This document shows positions 1 through 10,062 of a stretch of DNA of 64,000 nucleotides, one piece after another (the first letter of the stretch is position 1; every line of letters begins with the position of its first letter). A program made the position numbers and the translations under genes. The stretch comes from Lewinellaceae bacterium. GTDB taxonomy: Bacteria; Bacteroidota; Bacteroidia; Chitinophagales; Saprospiraceae. The notes under the pieces are model-generated. The model made no database searches and was not told the DNA's origin. It worked only from the letters and a program-made list of their open reading frames with translations. The stretch lies in NCBI GenBank assembly GCA_020636215.1, contig JACJYG010000011.1:186001-250000 (forward strand). Direction: 5' to 3'.

Positions 1-1
1 C

Positions 2-1078
2 ACCTGGATCTACCAGGATGTGGACCGCCTGCAACTAGTTGAAGATGACATCCTGGATGTAAACGAACCACTGTTTCCACTTAAGCAGCGGCTGTCCAAG
101 CGCCTCAACGAGATCAAGGCCGACGCTAAAACAGCCCTGGCTGCTATTGAATCTTCGGTGCCCAAGCCCGTTGAACCCTTGCGCCCACAGCGGGCCGATG
201 GCAACCTGCCCACACTTGAACTTGACTTTTTGGATGGCAGCATAACCGTGGAAGACACCGAGAATGGAGATGTACGCAATGAGCTGGCCAAACTCCAACG
301 TATGTACGACGGAGTCATTTGGCAGATTTCGCCTAATAGCCCTGCTTTCGATGAACGCGCCTTCAATGTAAAATGGGAATCGGTTAAGATCCGGCCGGTC
401 AACAGCCGCGATTATGAATTGACGCTCATTCATCCGCAAAACCAGGTAACCCTGGTCGTTAGCCCTGTCCTGACCGGAGCTGATTACGAGCGGGCGTTGG
501 CGCGCTATCAATCTGAATTAGAAGCTTACCAAACTGCATTGGCCAGCAGGGAAGCAAAGTTAAAAGAACAAAAGGAAGCCTTGCAGGTAGAAGTAGAGCA
601 ACGGAAAAAGGAAGCCTACGCTGCTTACGATAAAGAATTATCCGGCTTGAAAACAGACGGCCTGGAATTTGGAAAAGCCACCCAATACCTGGCCCGCCGC
701 AAGGTGATCAACCGTTTCAAAGCTACTGCTTTTGGTATCTGGAATTGCGCCCGGCCAATTCTCCCGCCTGAGGAACAGATTGAAGCCTCCTTTAAGGATC
801 AGTATGGTAATTCTTACCGCAATCAGCCCGTTTACCTTGCAGATAAGAGCCAAAATACGATCTACCGCTTTTTAGCGACGGAAGATATGCCTCTTCATTT
901 TGATAAAAATTCCGACAACCTGCTTTGGATCGTCACTCCAGATCACAAGATCGCCATCCTTTCCCCGGAGAGCCTCCGGGAGGCCAGCCGAAAAAAAGGC
1001 GACTACACCTTACAACTGAACCTGGTGGACAAAACCATCCGAAGTGAAAAAGAAATTAGAGCGATTCTTCATTTTTAG
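2..1078 (+). CDS. Hypothetical protein, 5' end outside window
   Basis: The reading frame is open from the first bases of the window with no stop, so the GTG at 20 is probably not the true start and the gene begins to the left. About 359 residues are visible. A basic, glutamate-rich stretch at roughly residues 170-225 (repeated Glu, Lys and Gln with Ala or Leu spacing) looks like a coiled coil. It is followed by a beta-rich C-terminal part that ends in Phe and a TAG stop. There is no membrane segment or enzyme motif in the visible part. I do not recognise the family. A hairpin with a following T-run about 45 bp downstream probably ends its transcript. Coding is confident; function is unknown. 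Confidence 0.7.
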   Translation, partial: TWIYQDVDRLQLVEDDILDVNEPLFPLKQRLSKRLNEIKADAKTALAAIESSVPKPVEPLRPQRADGNLPTLELDFLDGSITVEDTENGDVRNELAKLQRMYDGVIWQISPNSPAFDERAFNVKWESVKIRPVNSRDYELTLIHPQNQVTLVVSPVLTGADYERALARYQSELEAYQTALASREAKLKEQKEALQVEVEQRKKEAYAAYDKELSGLKTDGLEFGKATQYLARRKVINRFKATAFGIWNCARPILPPEEQIEASFKDQYGNSYRNQPVYLADKSQNTIYRFLATEDMPLHFDKNSDNLLWIVTPDHKIAILSPESLREASRKKGDYTLQLNLVDKTIRSEKEIRAILHF

Positions 1079-1123
1079 AGCCGGCCGCTTGCCGGCGCAC
1101 ATTGCTAATCAGAGTTGATCCTG

Positions 1124-1159
1124 CACCGCCACTCCCAGGAGTCGGCGGTGTAGCTTTTT
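1124..1159 (+). terminator. Rho-independent terminator
   Basis: The arm CACCGCCACTC (1124-1134) pairs with GAGTCGGCGGTG (1139-1150) across a four-base loop with a single bulged G. It is followed by TAGCTTTTT. It lies downstream of the first gene (stop at 1078) and before the 3' end of the convergent asparaginase gene. The stem and the following T-run are seen directly; terminator function is inferred. Confidence 0.65.
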
Positions 1160-1195
1160 GACAGGAGTTCAAATACACACTCAACCCGGCGTCTT

Positions 1196-2227
1196 CTATT
1201 CCCCGTAAATACCTACCTCCCGTTCGCCAGGCCTGGCATAGCCACGATACATGCCCGGGGTATTAAAGGGCATCGCAACCTTGCCATTCCTGTCCAGAGC
1301 GATAAGCCCTCCGCTGCCACCGGCTGCTTTGAGTTTTTCCTGGATGACATGGTGGGCCGCGTCTTGCAGAGACAAGCCTTTATAATCCATCAGGGCGTTC
1401 ACGTCATAGGCTACTGCATAACGGATGAAGTATTCCCCATGGCCAGTACAGGATACGCCACAGGTTGCGTTATTGGCATAGGCGCCGGCGCCAATAATGG
1501 GGGCGTCCCCAATACGATTGTATCGCTTATTCGTCATGCCGCCAGTGGAAGTACCGGCAGCGATATTTCCTTTATTATCCAGGGCTACACAACCCACCGT
1601 GCCGAACTTATGGTCCGGATTAGACAACAAGGCGCCATTTTGTTTGTTTTCGGCCTCAAGGGTACGCTGAAGTGCATCCCAGCGGTTTTGGGTAAAGAAG
1701 TAATCCGGCGGTACGATGTCCAGGCCCTGTTCTTGAGCGAAGGCTTCTGCTCCTTTCCCAACCAACATAACATGCTCCGACTTTTCCATCACAGCCCTGG
1801 CAGCCCGAATGGGGTTTTTGACGGTTGTCACGCCACCCACAGCACCGGCATTCCGGCTTGCGCCGTCCATAAAAGAAGCATCCAGTTCGTTTTTTCCATC
1901 ATGCGTAAAGACGGCGCCTTTACCTGCATTAAACAAAGGAGAATCCTCCATATACATGATAGTTTGCTCGACCGCATCCATACTGCTGCCGCCGGCTTTA
2001 AGGATACGCTCGCCGATATCAAGCGCAGCATTAAGGGCATCTGTGTATTCCTTTTCTTTTTCGGAAGTCATATTTTCCCGCAGAATAGTGCCCGCTCCAC
2101 CGTGGATTACCAGGGCATACTCCGCGCGTTCTACACTTTCCTCAGCGCCTCCGGAAGCATCGCTTACTTCCGGCTGGCAGGCCCAGGCAAATGCCAAGAG
2201 CATCAAAACTGTAAAATAACGAATCAT
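1196..2227 (-). CDS. Isoaspartyl peptidase/L-asparaginase, Ntn-hydrolase, lipoprotein
   Basis: This is a 343-residue member of the plant-type asparaginase/glycosylasparaginase (T2) family, which cleaves isoaspartyl peptides and L-asparagine after autocatalytic cleavage before a threonine. The nucleophile appears to be Thr at about residue 210 in the FGTVGCVALD motif. The N-terminal VIHGGAG and the later GTSTGG motif are intact. The chosen ATG at 2227 gives a lipoprotein signal with the lipobox AFAWAC, so it is probably exported to the periplasm or outer membrane. An upstream in-frame ATG lies inside a palindromic repeat and would add MEMKIEQALKK before the signal peptide, so I reject it. The gene is co-directional with the giant protein upstream, with the repeat between them. 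Confidence in the family is high. Confidence 0.9.
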   Translation of the reverse strand: MIRYFTVLMLLAFAWACQPEVSDASGGAEESVERAEYALVIHGGAGTILRENMTSEKEKEYTDALNAALDIGERILKAGGSSMDAVEQTIMYMEDSPLFNAGKGAVFTHDGKNELDASFMDGASRNAGAVGGVTTVKNPIRAARAVMEKSEHVMLVGKGAEAFAQEQGLDIVPPDYFFTQNRWDALQRTLEAENKQNGALLSNPDHKFGTVGCVALDNKGNIAAGTSTGGMTNKRYNRIGDAPIIGAGAYANNATCGVSCTGHGEYFIRYAVAYDVNALMDYKGLSLQDAAHHVIQEKLKAAGGSGGLIALDRNGKVAMPFNTPGMYRGYARPGEREVGIYGE

Positions 2228-2243
2228 CGAATTGCTGTTTTTT

Positions 2244-2297
2244 TTAAGAGCTTGTTCAATTTTCATCTCCAAAAACGAAATTTGAACAAGCTCTTAA
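2244..2297. repeat. Palindromic repeat, copy A (short form)
   Basis: TTAAGAGCTTGTTCAA (2244-2259) is a perfect 16-bp inverted repeat of TTGAACAAGCTCTTAA (2282-2297). The interior CATCTCCAAAAACGA matches the right half of the longer copy at 53072-53240, so this 54-bp copy looks like an internal deletion of the long form. It sits 17 bp upstream of the asparaginase start codon and 4 bp after the stop of the SprB-repeat gene. There is no T-run on the minus strand, so it is not a canonical terminator. Confidence 0.85.
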
Positions 2298-2300
2298 TTA

Positions 2301-5300
2301 TTACCGGATTAGTGTCGTCTGGCCGGTGAATTCTTCCCGCGTTCTATCGGAAAATTCCACACCGATATGCCATAGGTAAACCCCCGCCTGTACCGGTTCG
2401 CCACGGAAAGTCCCGTCCCATCCGATATTGGGGTCATTCGGCGTAAAATCCGGTGCTTCAAATAGTAGCTCGCCCCACCGGTCATAGACCCGGAAGTACA
2501 GTATTGTCATCTCAACTCCTTTGCGGGCATGGACCAGCAAAAGGTCATTGTTATTGTCTCCATTGGGAGTAAAGCCGGTTGGAACGAACACCGGCCGGTT
2601 CTTTTTGGGATAAACCGTCACGAGGTCCTCTCCGGTACACCCATCCTCATCTGTTACTTCTAACCGCAAGCCAACCTGATATTCCGGGCTAACTTCAGGG
2701 TTAAGGCAAGTAAAACAACTCAAGAGGCTGCTATCCTGGGGGAACCATTCATAGAAAAGATTGCCGATGCCGCCCTGAATTTCCGGGTAAAGCGTCAGGG
2801 ATTGGCCATAGTCGACCGAGCGGGTATCTCCCAGTTCCACCTCGATGGGCGCCGGCTCGCCCAGCCAAACCTCATCCGAAAGAAAGGAACAACCATTGGC
2901 ATCCTTAACGATCACCCGGTAATTTCCAGGTTCCAGGCGGATAAAGGTGCTGCTGCCGGAGTAAAAGTCTCCATCCAGGGAATAACGGTATCCGGGAGTT
3001 CCACCAGAAACAACAATTTCCAAACGGCCATCATTGGCCCCATAACAACTGACGCGAAAGGCCTGCACGCCTGCACTCAAAGGAGCATCGGGTTGAGGGA
3101 TTACTACTTCTTCCACTACCTCACAGCCGGCGGCATCCGTGATACTCAGGGAATACTCCCCGGCCAGTGCATTCTCCAGAGCGGAAACCATTGCTCCATT
3201 AGACCAGGAATAGCTGTAAGGCTGTACACCACCGCTTACCAAAACGGCAGCAGAACCAGTTGGTTGGCCATAGCATTCTACTTCCCCGATTTCTAAAGTA
3301 ACCCCAATAGGGCTGGCCTCGGTGACTCCTGCAGTCGTGGATGCAATACAATTGTTGGCGTCCGTAACTGTTACCGTGTAGGTTCCTTTGGCCAGGTTAT
3401 CAGCCAGGTTGCCAGTAGCTCCAGTACTCCATAAAATATTGTAAGGCTGGATCCCCCCACGAACAGCCAGCAACAGGCTGCCATCTGAACCGCCTGAACA
3501 GGAGATCATGCTCATATCTGTATCGAGCTGAAGGGCTTCGGGCTGGCTCACAAATACGGAAGCCGTTGCCGTACATCCGATCTCATCGGTAACGGTAACA
3601 GTGTAGTTGCCAGAAGGAATGTTATTGATCATATCTGAGGTGGGCAGCCCAGGGCCCCAGTTGAAACTATAAGCCCCAAAACCACCAACCGGAACGACGC
3701 TGGCTCTACCATCCGCACCACCGTTACAACTCACAGGCGATCCGCTGATGGTTAGCGTGATGGAAGGAATGCCTTCTACCGAAGCCGTATCCACCAGGGA
3801 GCACCCATTGGCATCCATTACCGTCACAGAATATACTCCAAAGACAAGAGATTGTGCAGTCGGTGTAGTTGCACCATTGCTCCAGCTATAAGCATAGGGA
3901 GGTGTACCACCCTGAACGCTGATTGTTGCCAAACCATCAGGTGTAGGGTTACAAGTTGCGGCTTCCGTGCTCGTCGTACTGGATAGAGGTTCTGGCTGGC
4001 CAAGAACAAGGCTGTTTTCTGCGCTGCAACCATTACTATCTGTGATTGAAACCGTATGAATCCCTGCTGTCAAGCCAGAGGCAGTAGGGTTGGATGTTCC
4101 GTTGCTCCAGTCAAAGGAATATCCCCCGACGCCCCCCTCCGGTAAAGCCGTAATCGATCCATCCGCTCCGTTAAAACATCCTGGATCGGCGCCTTGAAGC
4201 GCGACCTCCAACTGTGGAGGTTCCGGGACCGTAGTGCTGCCGGTTGCTTCGCAACCATTGCTATCCGTCACCAGCACACTGGCCGGGCCGGCAGCCAGGC
4301 CGGTAGCAGTGGAGGTTGTTTGGCCATTGGCCCATTCGTAAGTATATATGCCGGTTCCTCCGTTAGGCGCAACCATAGCCTGCCCATCCATACCGCCAAA
4401 ACAACTGGTGGAAATGGAATCCAACTCCAGGCTGATAGCTTGCGGGCTGATAATTTCCAATTCAAGCATAGTCGTACAACCGTTGGCGTCTGTAACCGAC
4501 ACCTGGTATTGGCCAAAGCCGAGGTCATCGCGCTGCCCCGGCCCGTTCCCAATATCACTCCAGTTGAATATATAAGCGGGTGCGCCTCCGGAAACCTGAA
4601 GGTTTGCCTGGCCATCTTCGACGCCGGCACAACTGGCTTCCTGCAAGGCCACCTGAACACTCAGGCTATCCGGCTGGAAAAGCTCCAGGGTTTCGGTGAG
4701 CGTACAACCATTGGCATCCACCAATTGCAAATTGTACTGGCCAGCTGCCAGCCCTGCCGCGTTAGCAGTAGCTGCCAGAGTGTCTCCCGCTTCATTAATC
4801 CAATAGTATTGGTAGCCCCCAACGCCGCCAGTCGCCAGGGCTTCTGCCGTACCGGTTGCTGCACCGTAGCAGGCCACATCAGTGGTAGTAGTCTGCACTT
4901 GTAAAGCCTCCGGTTCTGACACAGCGAATGTAGCTATAGCCTCACATCCGTTTCCATCACTAACCGATACCTCATACTGCCCCGTAGCAAGGTTTATGGC
5001 GGCATTCGGAGCGGCGCCTGTCCCTACCCCGGGGGAAAAGGAATAAGCATAAGCCCCTGTACCTCCACTGGCCGTCACCAAAGCGCTACCATCGGAAGCG
5101 CCCTGGCACTGGGTAGAATCTGTTGTTACCTGCACGAGAAGGGAATCTGGCTGGGAGACTTCGATGCTATAGTTAAACGAGCAGTTATTTCCATCGGACA
5201 CCACCACTGAATACATCCCTGCCGCCAGGCCGGTCGCCACAGAATCGACCTGGCCGTCATCCCAGTTAAAGGAAAAAGGCCCGATTCCGCCGGAAATAGA

Positions 5301-7748
5301 AAGCGTCGCCGTACCATCCGCTTGTCCATTACAACTTGCCGGTACGACAATTGCCGAGGCCTGCAATGAATCCGGTTGGCCGATTACAGCTTGTAGCGTA
5401 CCAGGGCAGCCCGTTGCATCCAGCACCTCCACCTGATAAGTATCGGCCGGAAGGCCATTGAAAAGCCCGGTGCTGTTAGTAACACCATTAAGGGAATATT
5501 CATAAGGAGGCAATCCACCGGAAGCCGAAACGGACAGCGAACCATCACTGCTTCCGAAACAACTGGCATCGGTAGTGGCGTCCACCTGGAAAGCAGGCGG
5601 AGTACAGTCAGGAGTAGCGCAGTCAATAGTGGCTTCTGCTCCGGGACACTGGCCGATTGCCCGGACCTGGAAATTGACAATGGTTGACAAGGAAAGCCCA
5701 TTGGCTGTATGTTGGTTGGCGCCATTGGCCGGCGCCCAGCCAGTACTGTCTACATTTACCTCATAAGAATTGGCTCCAGGCACCGGCGGCCAGGCAATCG
5801 TGATACTGTTATCGGTGACAATTGCGCAACTGAGCTGTGGGGGAGCCAGGTCGGGCACCACTTCAATAATGAGCGTATCATATGTCTCGCAGCCATAGGA
5901 ATCGGTAGCCGTCATGATATAGGTCGTGGTCGTATCCGGAAAGGCCAGCGGATCCGGGCAATCGGCACAACTCAGGCCTGCGCTGGGCGTCCAACTGTAA
6001 CTGATCTCGTAAATAGGGTTAAAAGTGATAGACCAACGATTGAGTACTCCAATATCAGGTGCGAACTTGTCAAAGAGCGATAGCCGCCAGGTTCCGTTAG
6101 TCAGTTTATCGGATCCGTAGAGGTCTTCCCAGAGGCCTTCCGGGGCCCACTGCCCAGTGAATGGTTGGTTGGCTACCGTAGCGCTTGTGATAGGCGTTGA
6201 GGCTTCCGGAGTAAAACAGGTGCCGATGAAGTCATCACCAGGATTGCCAATATCCGTGACCAGTTCCATGAATTGCCCACTGGGCGAAATGAGGTACATC
6301 CTCAAGTCATCCACCCAGTTATGCTGGAGGTCTTCAATGCAAACTGATTGGATAATCCCCGGCGCCAGATAAGGCGGCAGGACACCAAACACCTGAATAT
6401 CAGAGTATAGCGTAACCCCGGACGGTAAGATGGTGATGGTATCATTATTGTAAAAAGTAAGGGGGTCAGGTAATGGAACCTGCAGCGTACCATCCAGCTG
6501 AATGGTGTCTCCCTGGCAAATTGAGGTATCGGCGCCAAGGTCGGCGGGGACCAAAGGGTTGTCTTTTATGCTGATGATAATCGTATCCCGGTTACAGACA
6601 TCCCGTTGGACGTCGATGAGAATAGTTTCTGTCCCTTCAGGGATACCGTCCTCGAAAGCAACGATGGGTATACTAACCAGGCTATCGCCGGCCGGGATGA
6701 AAAGGCCGGGGGGAATAAAGGCAAAGTCGACGCCATTCTCGGCGGTGCCCAGGATGTTATAGTCGATCGGATAATCTGATTCTACCCGGCTGGGCAGGGA
6801 GAAAGTGAGTAAGCCTTCGGCGCAGCCTTCTGCTACAGAGCCATCGAGGCTAACTGTAGTCGCTTCGACATTGAGGGAGCCTGTGCCGAAACTTTTTGCT
6901 TCCAGAAACACCCCGGAATCCCAGCCGGAGTCAGTAACGTCGCAGATCACCAGTTTTATGGTGTAGGTGTTACAGGGTATGACCACTGCTTCGGCGGTAA
7001 ACACATCCGTGAACCCATCATATACCGGCTGAGTGGGGGATCCGTTGTTGCTGTTGTAATATTGCGAATAGGCCAGAGAGCCGGCGGGCGGAGTACAGTT
7101 ATTCAAGGTGCCGCCGGCAGAACCAACGACTCCGGGGTTAACATTATTGATCGTCACCGGCAGGTTGGCGCCGGGAACGCGGGCGATATTAACGGCATTG
7201 TTGGAATAGGGGCCGTTGATACCGGGCCCGCTGATAAAGAAGCCGAAGATATCATTATAGGCCGTACAGGCATATTCCGGGTATTCTTCCGAAGCGAATA
7301 CATAGCGAAATCGCAGGGTATCAGCAATGGGCACAAAGGTAATCGTATAGGTCACCATGTCGTTAGTGACGTTTCCTCCAGCAATCTGCGCCATATCCAC
7401 ATCGAAAGACGGGCCCGAGGTAGTACTACTGGACTGTTGGGAGCCAATTCCGTCTACCCCGATCTGGCCAGCGGCGGAAACCGCGTTCCCAGTGGACATG
7501 ACAATACCCCGCCCGATACCGATCTCATCTTCTCCATTCTTGAAGAACCCCACTGCGGCGGGCGCGCCCTGATACTGCACGTCTATCACCTCCACCCCTT
7601 CTCCCAGGAAGACGTTGGTAATCAGGTTTTGCGGAGTAATGGGCGCCGAATTGGACACCTCCAGAGGCTGGGCGCCAAGTTGGGCGCTAACGGACAGGAA
7701 AGCCAGCAACAAAAAGGGGAAATAAGCTGTTTGTAAATTCATCTTCAT
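2301..7748 (-). CDS. Giant secreted SprB-repeat adhesin with T9SS type B C-terminus
   Basis: About 1815 residues from the ATG at 7748, which starts the signal peptide (hydrophobic core ending near LGAQP). The order of domains is: choice-of-anchor L domain (about residues 30-290), a Calx-beta-like segment, a proprotein convertase P-domain (about 450-590), one fibronectin III-like domain, then twelve SprB-type repeats of about 70-85 residues. Each SprB repeat opens with a Cys-x-Gly-x-x-x-Gly motif and contains a GGxxPYxYxW core. A PKD-like module follows, and the protein ends with a gliding-motility-associated C-terminal domain (FTPNGDNNND, then RVYDRWGELLF). This tail is known to direct secretion by the type IX system. 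By analogy with SprB it is probably a cell-surface adhesin for gliding or attachment. The substrate is unknown. Genes for the T9SS core are not in the window. Confidence 0.9.
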   Translation of the reverse strand: MKMNLQTAYFPFLLLAFLSVSAQLGAQPLEVSNSAPITPQNLITNVFLGEGVEVIDVQYQGAPAAVGFFKNGEDEIGIGRGIVMSTGNAVSAAGQIGVDGIGSQQSSSTTSGPSFDVDMAQIAGGNVTNDMVTYTITFVPIADTLRFRYVFASEEYPEYACTAYNDIFGFFISGPGINGPYSNNAVNIARVPGANLPVTINNVNPGVVGSAGGTLNNCTPPAGSLAYSQYYNSNNGSPTQPVYDGFTDVFTAEAVVIPCNTYTIKLVICDVTDSGWDSGVFLEAKSFGTGSLNVEATTVSLDGSVAEGCAEGLLTFSLPSRVESDYPIDYNILGTAENGVDFAFIPPGLFIPAGDSLVSIPIVAFEDGIPEGTETILIDVQRDVCNRDTIIISIKDNPLVPADLGADTSICQGDTIQLDGTLQVPLPDPLTFYNNDTITILPSGVTLYSDIQVFGVLPPYLAPGIIQSVCIEDLQHNWVDDLRMYLISPSGQFMELVTDIGNPGDDFIGTCFTPEASTPITSATVANQPFTGQWAPEGLWEDLYGSDKLTNGTWRLSLFDKFAPDIGVLNRWSITFNPIYEISYSWTPSAGLSCADCPDPLAFPDTTTTYIMTATDSYGCETYDTLIIEVVPDLAPPQLSCAIVTDNSITIAWPPVPGANSYEVNVDSTGWAPANGANQHTANGLSLSTIVNFQVRAIGQCPGAEATIDCATPDCTPPAFQVDATTDASCFGSSDGSLSVSASGGLPPYEYSLNGVTNSTGLFNGLPADTYQVEVLDATGCPGTLQAVIGQPDSLQASAIVVPASCNGQADGTATLSISGGIGPFSFNWDDGQVDSVATGLAAGMYSVVVSDGNNCSFNYSIEVSQPDSLLVQVTTDSTQCQGASDGSALVTASGGTGAYAYSFSPGVGTGAAPNAAINLATGQYEVSVSDGNGCEAIATFAVSEPEALQVQTTTTDVACYGAATGTAEALATGGVGGYQYYWINEAGDTLAATANAAGLAAGQYNLQLVDANGCTLTETLELFQPDSLSVQVALQEASCAGVEDGQANLQVSGGAPAYIFNWSDIGNGPGQRDDLGFGQYQVSVTDANGCTTMLELEIISPQAISLELDSISTSCFGGMDGQAMVAPNGGTGIYTYEWANGQTTSTATGLAAGPASVLVTDSNGCEATGSTTVPEPPQLEVALQGADPGCFNGADGSITALPEGGVGGYSFDWSNGTSNPTASGLTAGIHTVSITDSNGCSAENSLVLGQPEPLSSTTSTEAATCNPTPDGLATISVQGGTPPYAYSWSNGATTPTAQSLVFGVYSVTVMDANGCSLVDTASVEGIPSITLTISGSPVSCNGGADGRASVVPVGGFGAYSFNWGPGLPTSDMINNIPSGNYTVTVTDEIGCTATASVFVSQPEALQLDTDMSMISCSGGSDGSLLLAVRGGIQPYNILWSTGATGNLADNLAKGTYTVTVTDANNCIASTTAGVTEASPIGVTLEIGEVECYGQPTGSAAVLVSGGVQPYSYSWSNGAMVSALENALAGEYSLSITDAAGCEVVEEVVIPQPDAPLSAGVQAFRVSCYGANDGRLEIVVSGGTPGYRYSLDGDFYSGSSTFIRLEPGNYRVIVKDANGCSFLSDEVWLGEPAPIEVELGDTRSVDYGQSLTLYPEIQGGIGNLFYEWFPQDSSLLSCFTCLNPEVSPEYQVGLRLEVTDEDGCTGEDLVTVYPKKNRPVFVPTGFTPNGDNNNDLLLVHARKGVEMTILYFRVYDRWGELLFEAPDFTPNDPNIGWDGTFRGEPVQAGVYLWHIGVEFSDRTREEFTGQTTLIR

Positions 7749-8194
7749 AGAAACAGAATTGATGGTGCGGCTCAGCTCCGCAGGCAAACAGTGCGGGTGC
7801 AACAGAGCGGGCGTTATGTTGATTTATTCGAATTATCCCGGGCGGAGGTAAAGATAAATGATCTTTGGGATCAGCCGCTTATGGCGGGATAAAATTACAG
7901 GCTTTGGTTAAAAAAGCCCATAAACTTAATGAAGATTATAGAGGCTTTGCAGGCCAAAGTACAAATTCCGGATACTTCTGGTAAACAGAGCCGCTGTGCG
8001 GACGTGTTCGTTGTCTGAGCGCCCGTCCCTTTTTCCAGTAAATTAATCTATTGATCTAAAAAATGAGACAATTCAGCCAGGGAGCATTTACCTTTGATCG
8101 TCATTTAAATTTGATCCTTTTAAGGCCTTTCCGACAGTTAGGGTGTGTGCGCAACTAATTGCCGGCCGGTGTAACCAAACAAAGAAACAGCAGA
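7749..8194. other. Divergent intergenic region, SprB-repeat gene / sppA
   Basis: About 445 bp with no credible gene. It separates the divergent SprB-repeat gene and sppA and must hold both promoters. Two matches to the Bacteroidota -7 element TAnnTTTG lie on the plus strand at 8089-8096 (TACCTTTG) and 8106-8113 (TAAATTTG), both suitable for sppA. I do not see a convincing TTTG at the matching -33 distance, so neither is called as a promoter. Confidence 0.4.
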
Positions 8195-9967
8195 ATGGGA
8201 CAATTTTTTAAATTTTTGCTTGCCTCCTGCCTTGGCATTTTTCTATCATTTATTCTTTTGTTTGCCATTGGAGGGCTGGTTGTTGCCAGCATCGCCAAAC
8301 AGGCCGAGAAGCCCAAAGCAGTCAAAGCCAATACCGTTTTACATCTCACCTTTGACCATGCCATTCCGGAGCAGACTAATAATCTCGAACTCGACCCATT
8401 CAACCTAAAACAAAAAAAAGTGCTTGGCCTGAAGGAAATCCTCCGGACCCTGGAAGAGGCAAAAGCGGACGACAATATTAAGGGTATTTTCCTCGAGCCG
8501 GAGATGATGTCCATCGGCGGGTTGGCGACCGCTGATGTTCTGCGCCAGGGCCTGCTCGATTTCAAGGAGAGCGGCAAGTTTATCGTCGCCTACTCCAAAA
8601 CCTATTCGCAGGGCGGTTATTACCTGGCCTCTTCCGCTGATGAACTCACCTGCTACCCCATCGGGGTGATTGATTTCCGTGGTTTCTCCGCTCAGATCCC
8701 CTTCTTCAAAGATATGCTCGACAAGATCGGGGTTGAGATGCAGGTCTTTTATGCCGGCAAGTTCAAAGGCGCTTCTGAGCCCTACCGCCTCAACAAGATG
8801 AGTGATGAAAACCGCCTGCAGATCCGTGAATACCTGGAAGATATTTATGCGGAATTTCTGAGCGATATCAGTGCTTCCCGCAATCTAAGTGTACCCCAAT
8901 TGCGTCAACTGGCTGATGAGTACGTAGGCATGGATCCAAAAAAAGCCGCCGAGGCGGGCCTGATCGATAAAGCAATTTATCGGGACGAAGCTCTTGATAT
9001 CCTGCGCCAGCGCCTCGGCCTGGAAAAGGATGACAAGATCAATATGATGACCCTTGAAGAATACAACCTCGCCAAACCGGAGAAGAAAAATTATAAAGTC
9101 AGTGATAAGATCGCAGTCATCTATGCAGAGGGAGAGATCGTGGATGGCGATGGTAAACCCGGCAATATCGGCGATCAGAAATTTGTCAAATACATTTCCT
9201 CCGCTTATCAGGACGACAAGGTGAAGGCCATCGTTTTGCGCGTCAACTCACCGGGTGGCAGCGTGCTGGCTTCCGAGAACATCTGGCGGGAACTCAGCCT
9301 GGCCAAGGCCGATGGCAAGCCCATTGTGGTAAGTATGGGCGATTATGCCGCTTCCGGGGGCTACTATATCTCCACCATGGCCGATTCCATCTTTGCCGAG
9401 CCCAATACCCTGACTGGCTCTATAGGCGTTGTGGGCGCCATTCCCAATGCCAGTAAGCTATTGGATGACAAGATCGGCATCCATTTCGATTCGGTGAAAA
9501 CGGGGCCTTTTTCTACCGGCATAACACCATTTTACCCATTATCCTCTGCCGAAACCCAACTGATCCAAAAGCAGATAGAGAAAACCTACGAAGATTTCCT
9601 TCAGAAGGTAGTTGAGGGCCGGGGCATGAGCCGCGACTCGGTGCACGCCATTGCCCAAGGCCGTGTATGGACTGGAGAAAGGGCCATCCGGATCGGGCTG
9701 GTTGACCGCATCGCGGGACTGGACGAGGCTATCGCCGCCGCCGCCAGCCTGGCTGAAATAAAGGATTACCGGCTGACGGAATACCCCAGGGTGAAAGACC
9801 CCATCCAGCAATTCCTGGAACAATGGATGGATGGCGAAGACGTCCGCGCCACGGCCATGCTGAAAACGCAGCTCGGCGAGTTCTATCCTTATTATAGCTT
9901 CTTGAAGCAATTGCAGGATTCCAAAGGTGTGCAGGCCCGGTTACCATTTTTTATTCCGTTTAATTAA
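8195..9967 (+). CDS. sppA: Signal peptide peptidase SppA, 67K type
   Basis: A 590-residue membrane-anchored serine protease with two tandem S49 domains. The 67K-type SppA degrades signal peptides left in the membrane after secretion. The N-terminal hydrophobic segment (about residues 8-32) anchors it. The general-base lysine is in AYSKTYSQGG at Lys135 of the first domain, and the nucleophile is Ser388 in DYAASGGYYIS of the second, as in the family. The ATG at 8195 is preferred over an upstream TTG because it directly precedes the anchor. It stands alone: the next gene starts 95 bp downstream and is a different functional type. Confidence 0.93.
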   Translation: MGQFFKFLLASCLGIFLSFILLFAIGGLVVASIAKQAEKPKAVKANTVLHLTFDHAIPEQTNNLELDPFNLKQKKVLGLKEILRTLEEAKADDNIKGIFLEPEMMSIGGLATADVLRQGLLDFKESGKFIVAYSKTYSQGGYYLASSADELTCYPIGVIDFRGFSAQIPFFKDMLDKIGVEMQVFYAGKFKGASEPYRLNKMSDENRLQIREYLEDIYAEFLSDISASRNLSVPQLRQLADEYVGMDPKKAAEAGLIDKAIYRDEALDILRQRLGLEKDDKINMMTLEEYNLAKPEKKNYKVSDKIAVIYAEGEIVDGDGKPGNIGDQKFVKYISSAYQDDKVKAIVLRVNSPGGSVLASENIWRELSLAKADGKPIVVSMGDYAASGGYYISTMADSIFAEPNTLTGSIGVVGAIPNASKLLDDKIGIHFDSVKTGPFSTGITPFYPLSSAETQLIQKQIEKTYEDFLQKVVEGRGMSRDSVHAIAQGRVWTGERAIRIGLVDRIAGLDEAIAAAASLAEIKDYRLTEYPRVKDPIQQFLEQWMDGEDVRATAMLKTQLGEFYPYYSFLKQLQDSKGVQARLPFFIPFN

Positions 9968-10062
9968 GAAGTTGTGGCGTGTTGGAGTAATGGATTGCTG
10001 GGAGCCAGCGCATTTTCTTATATTTATGGCATGTAATCATTTGCCATTTAAACAAGAAAAAC

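Noticed and set aside
2244..2297. Terminator for the giant SprB-repeat gene
   Set aside because: The minus-strand transcript would have A residues, not U residues, after the hairpin, and the element belongs to a dispersed repeat family.
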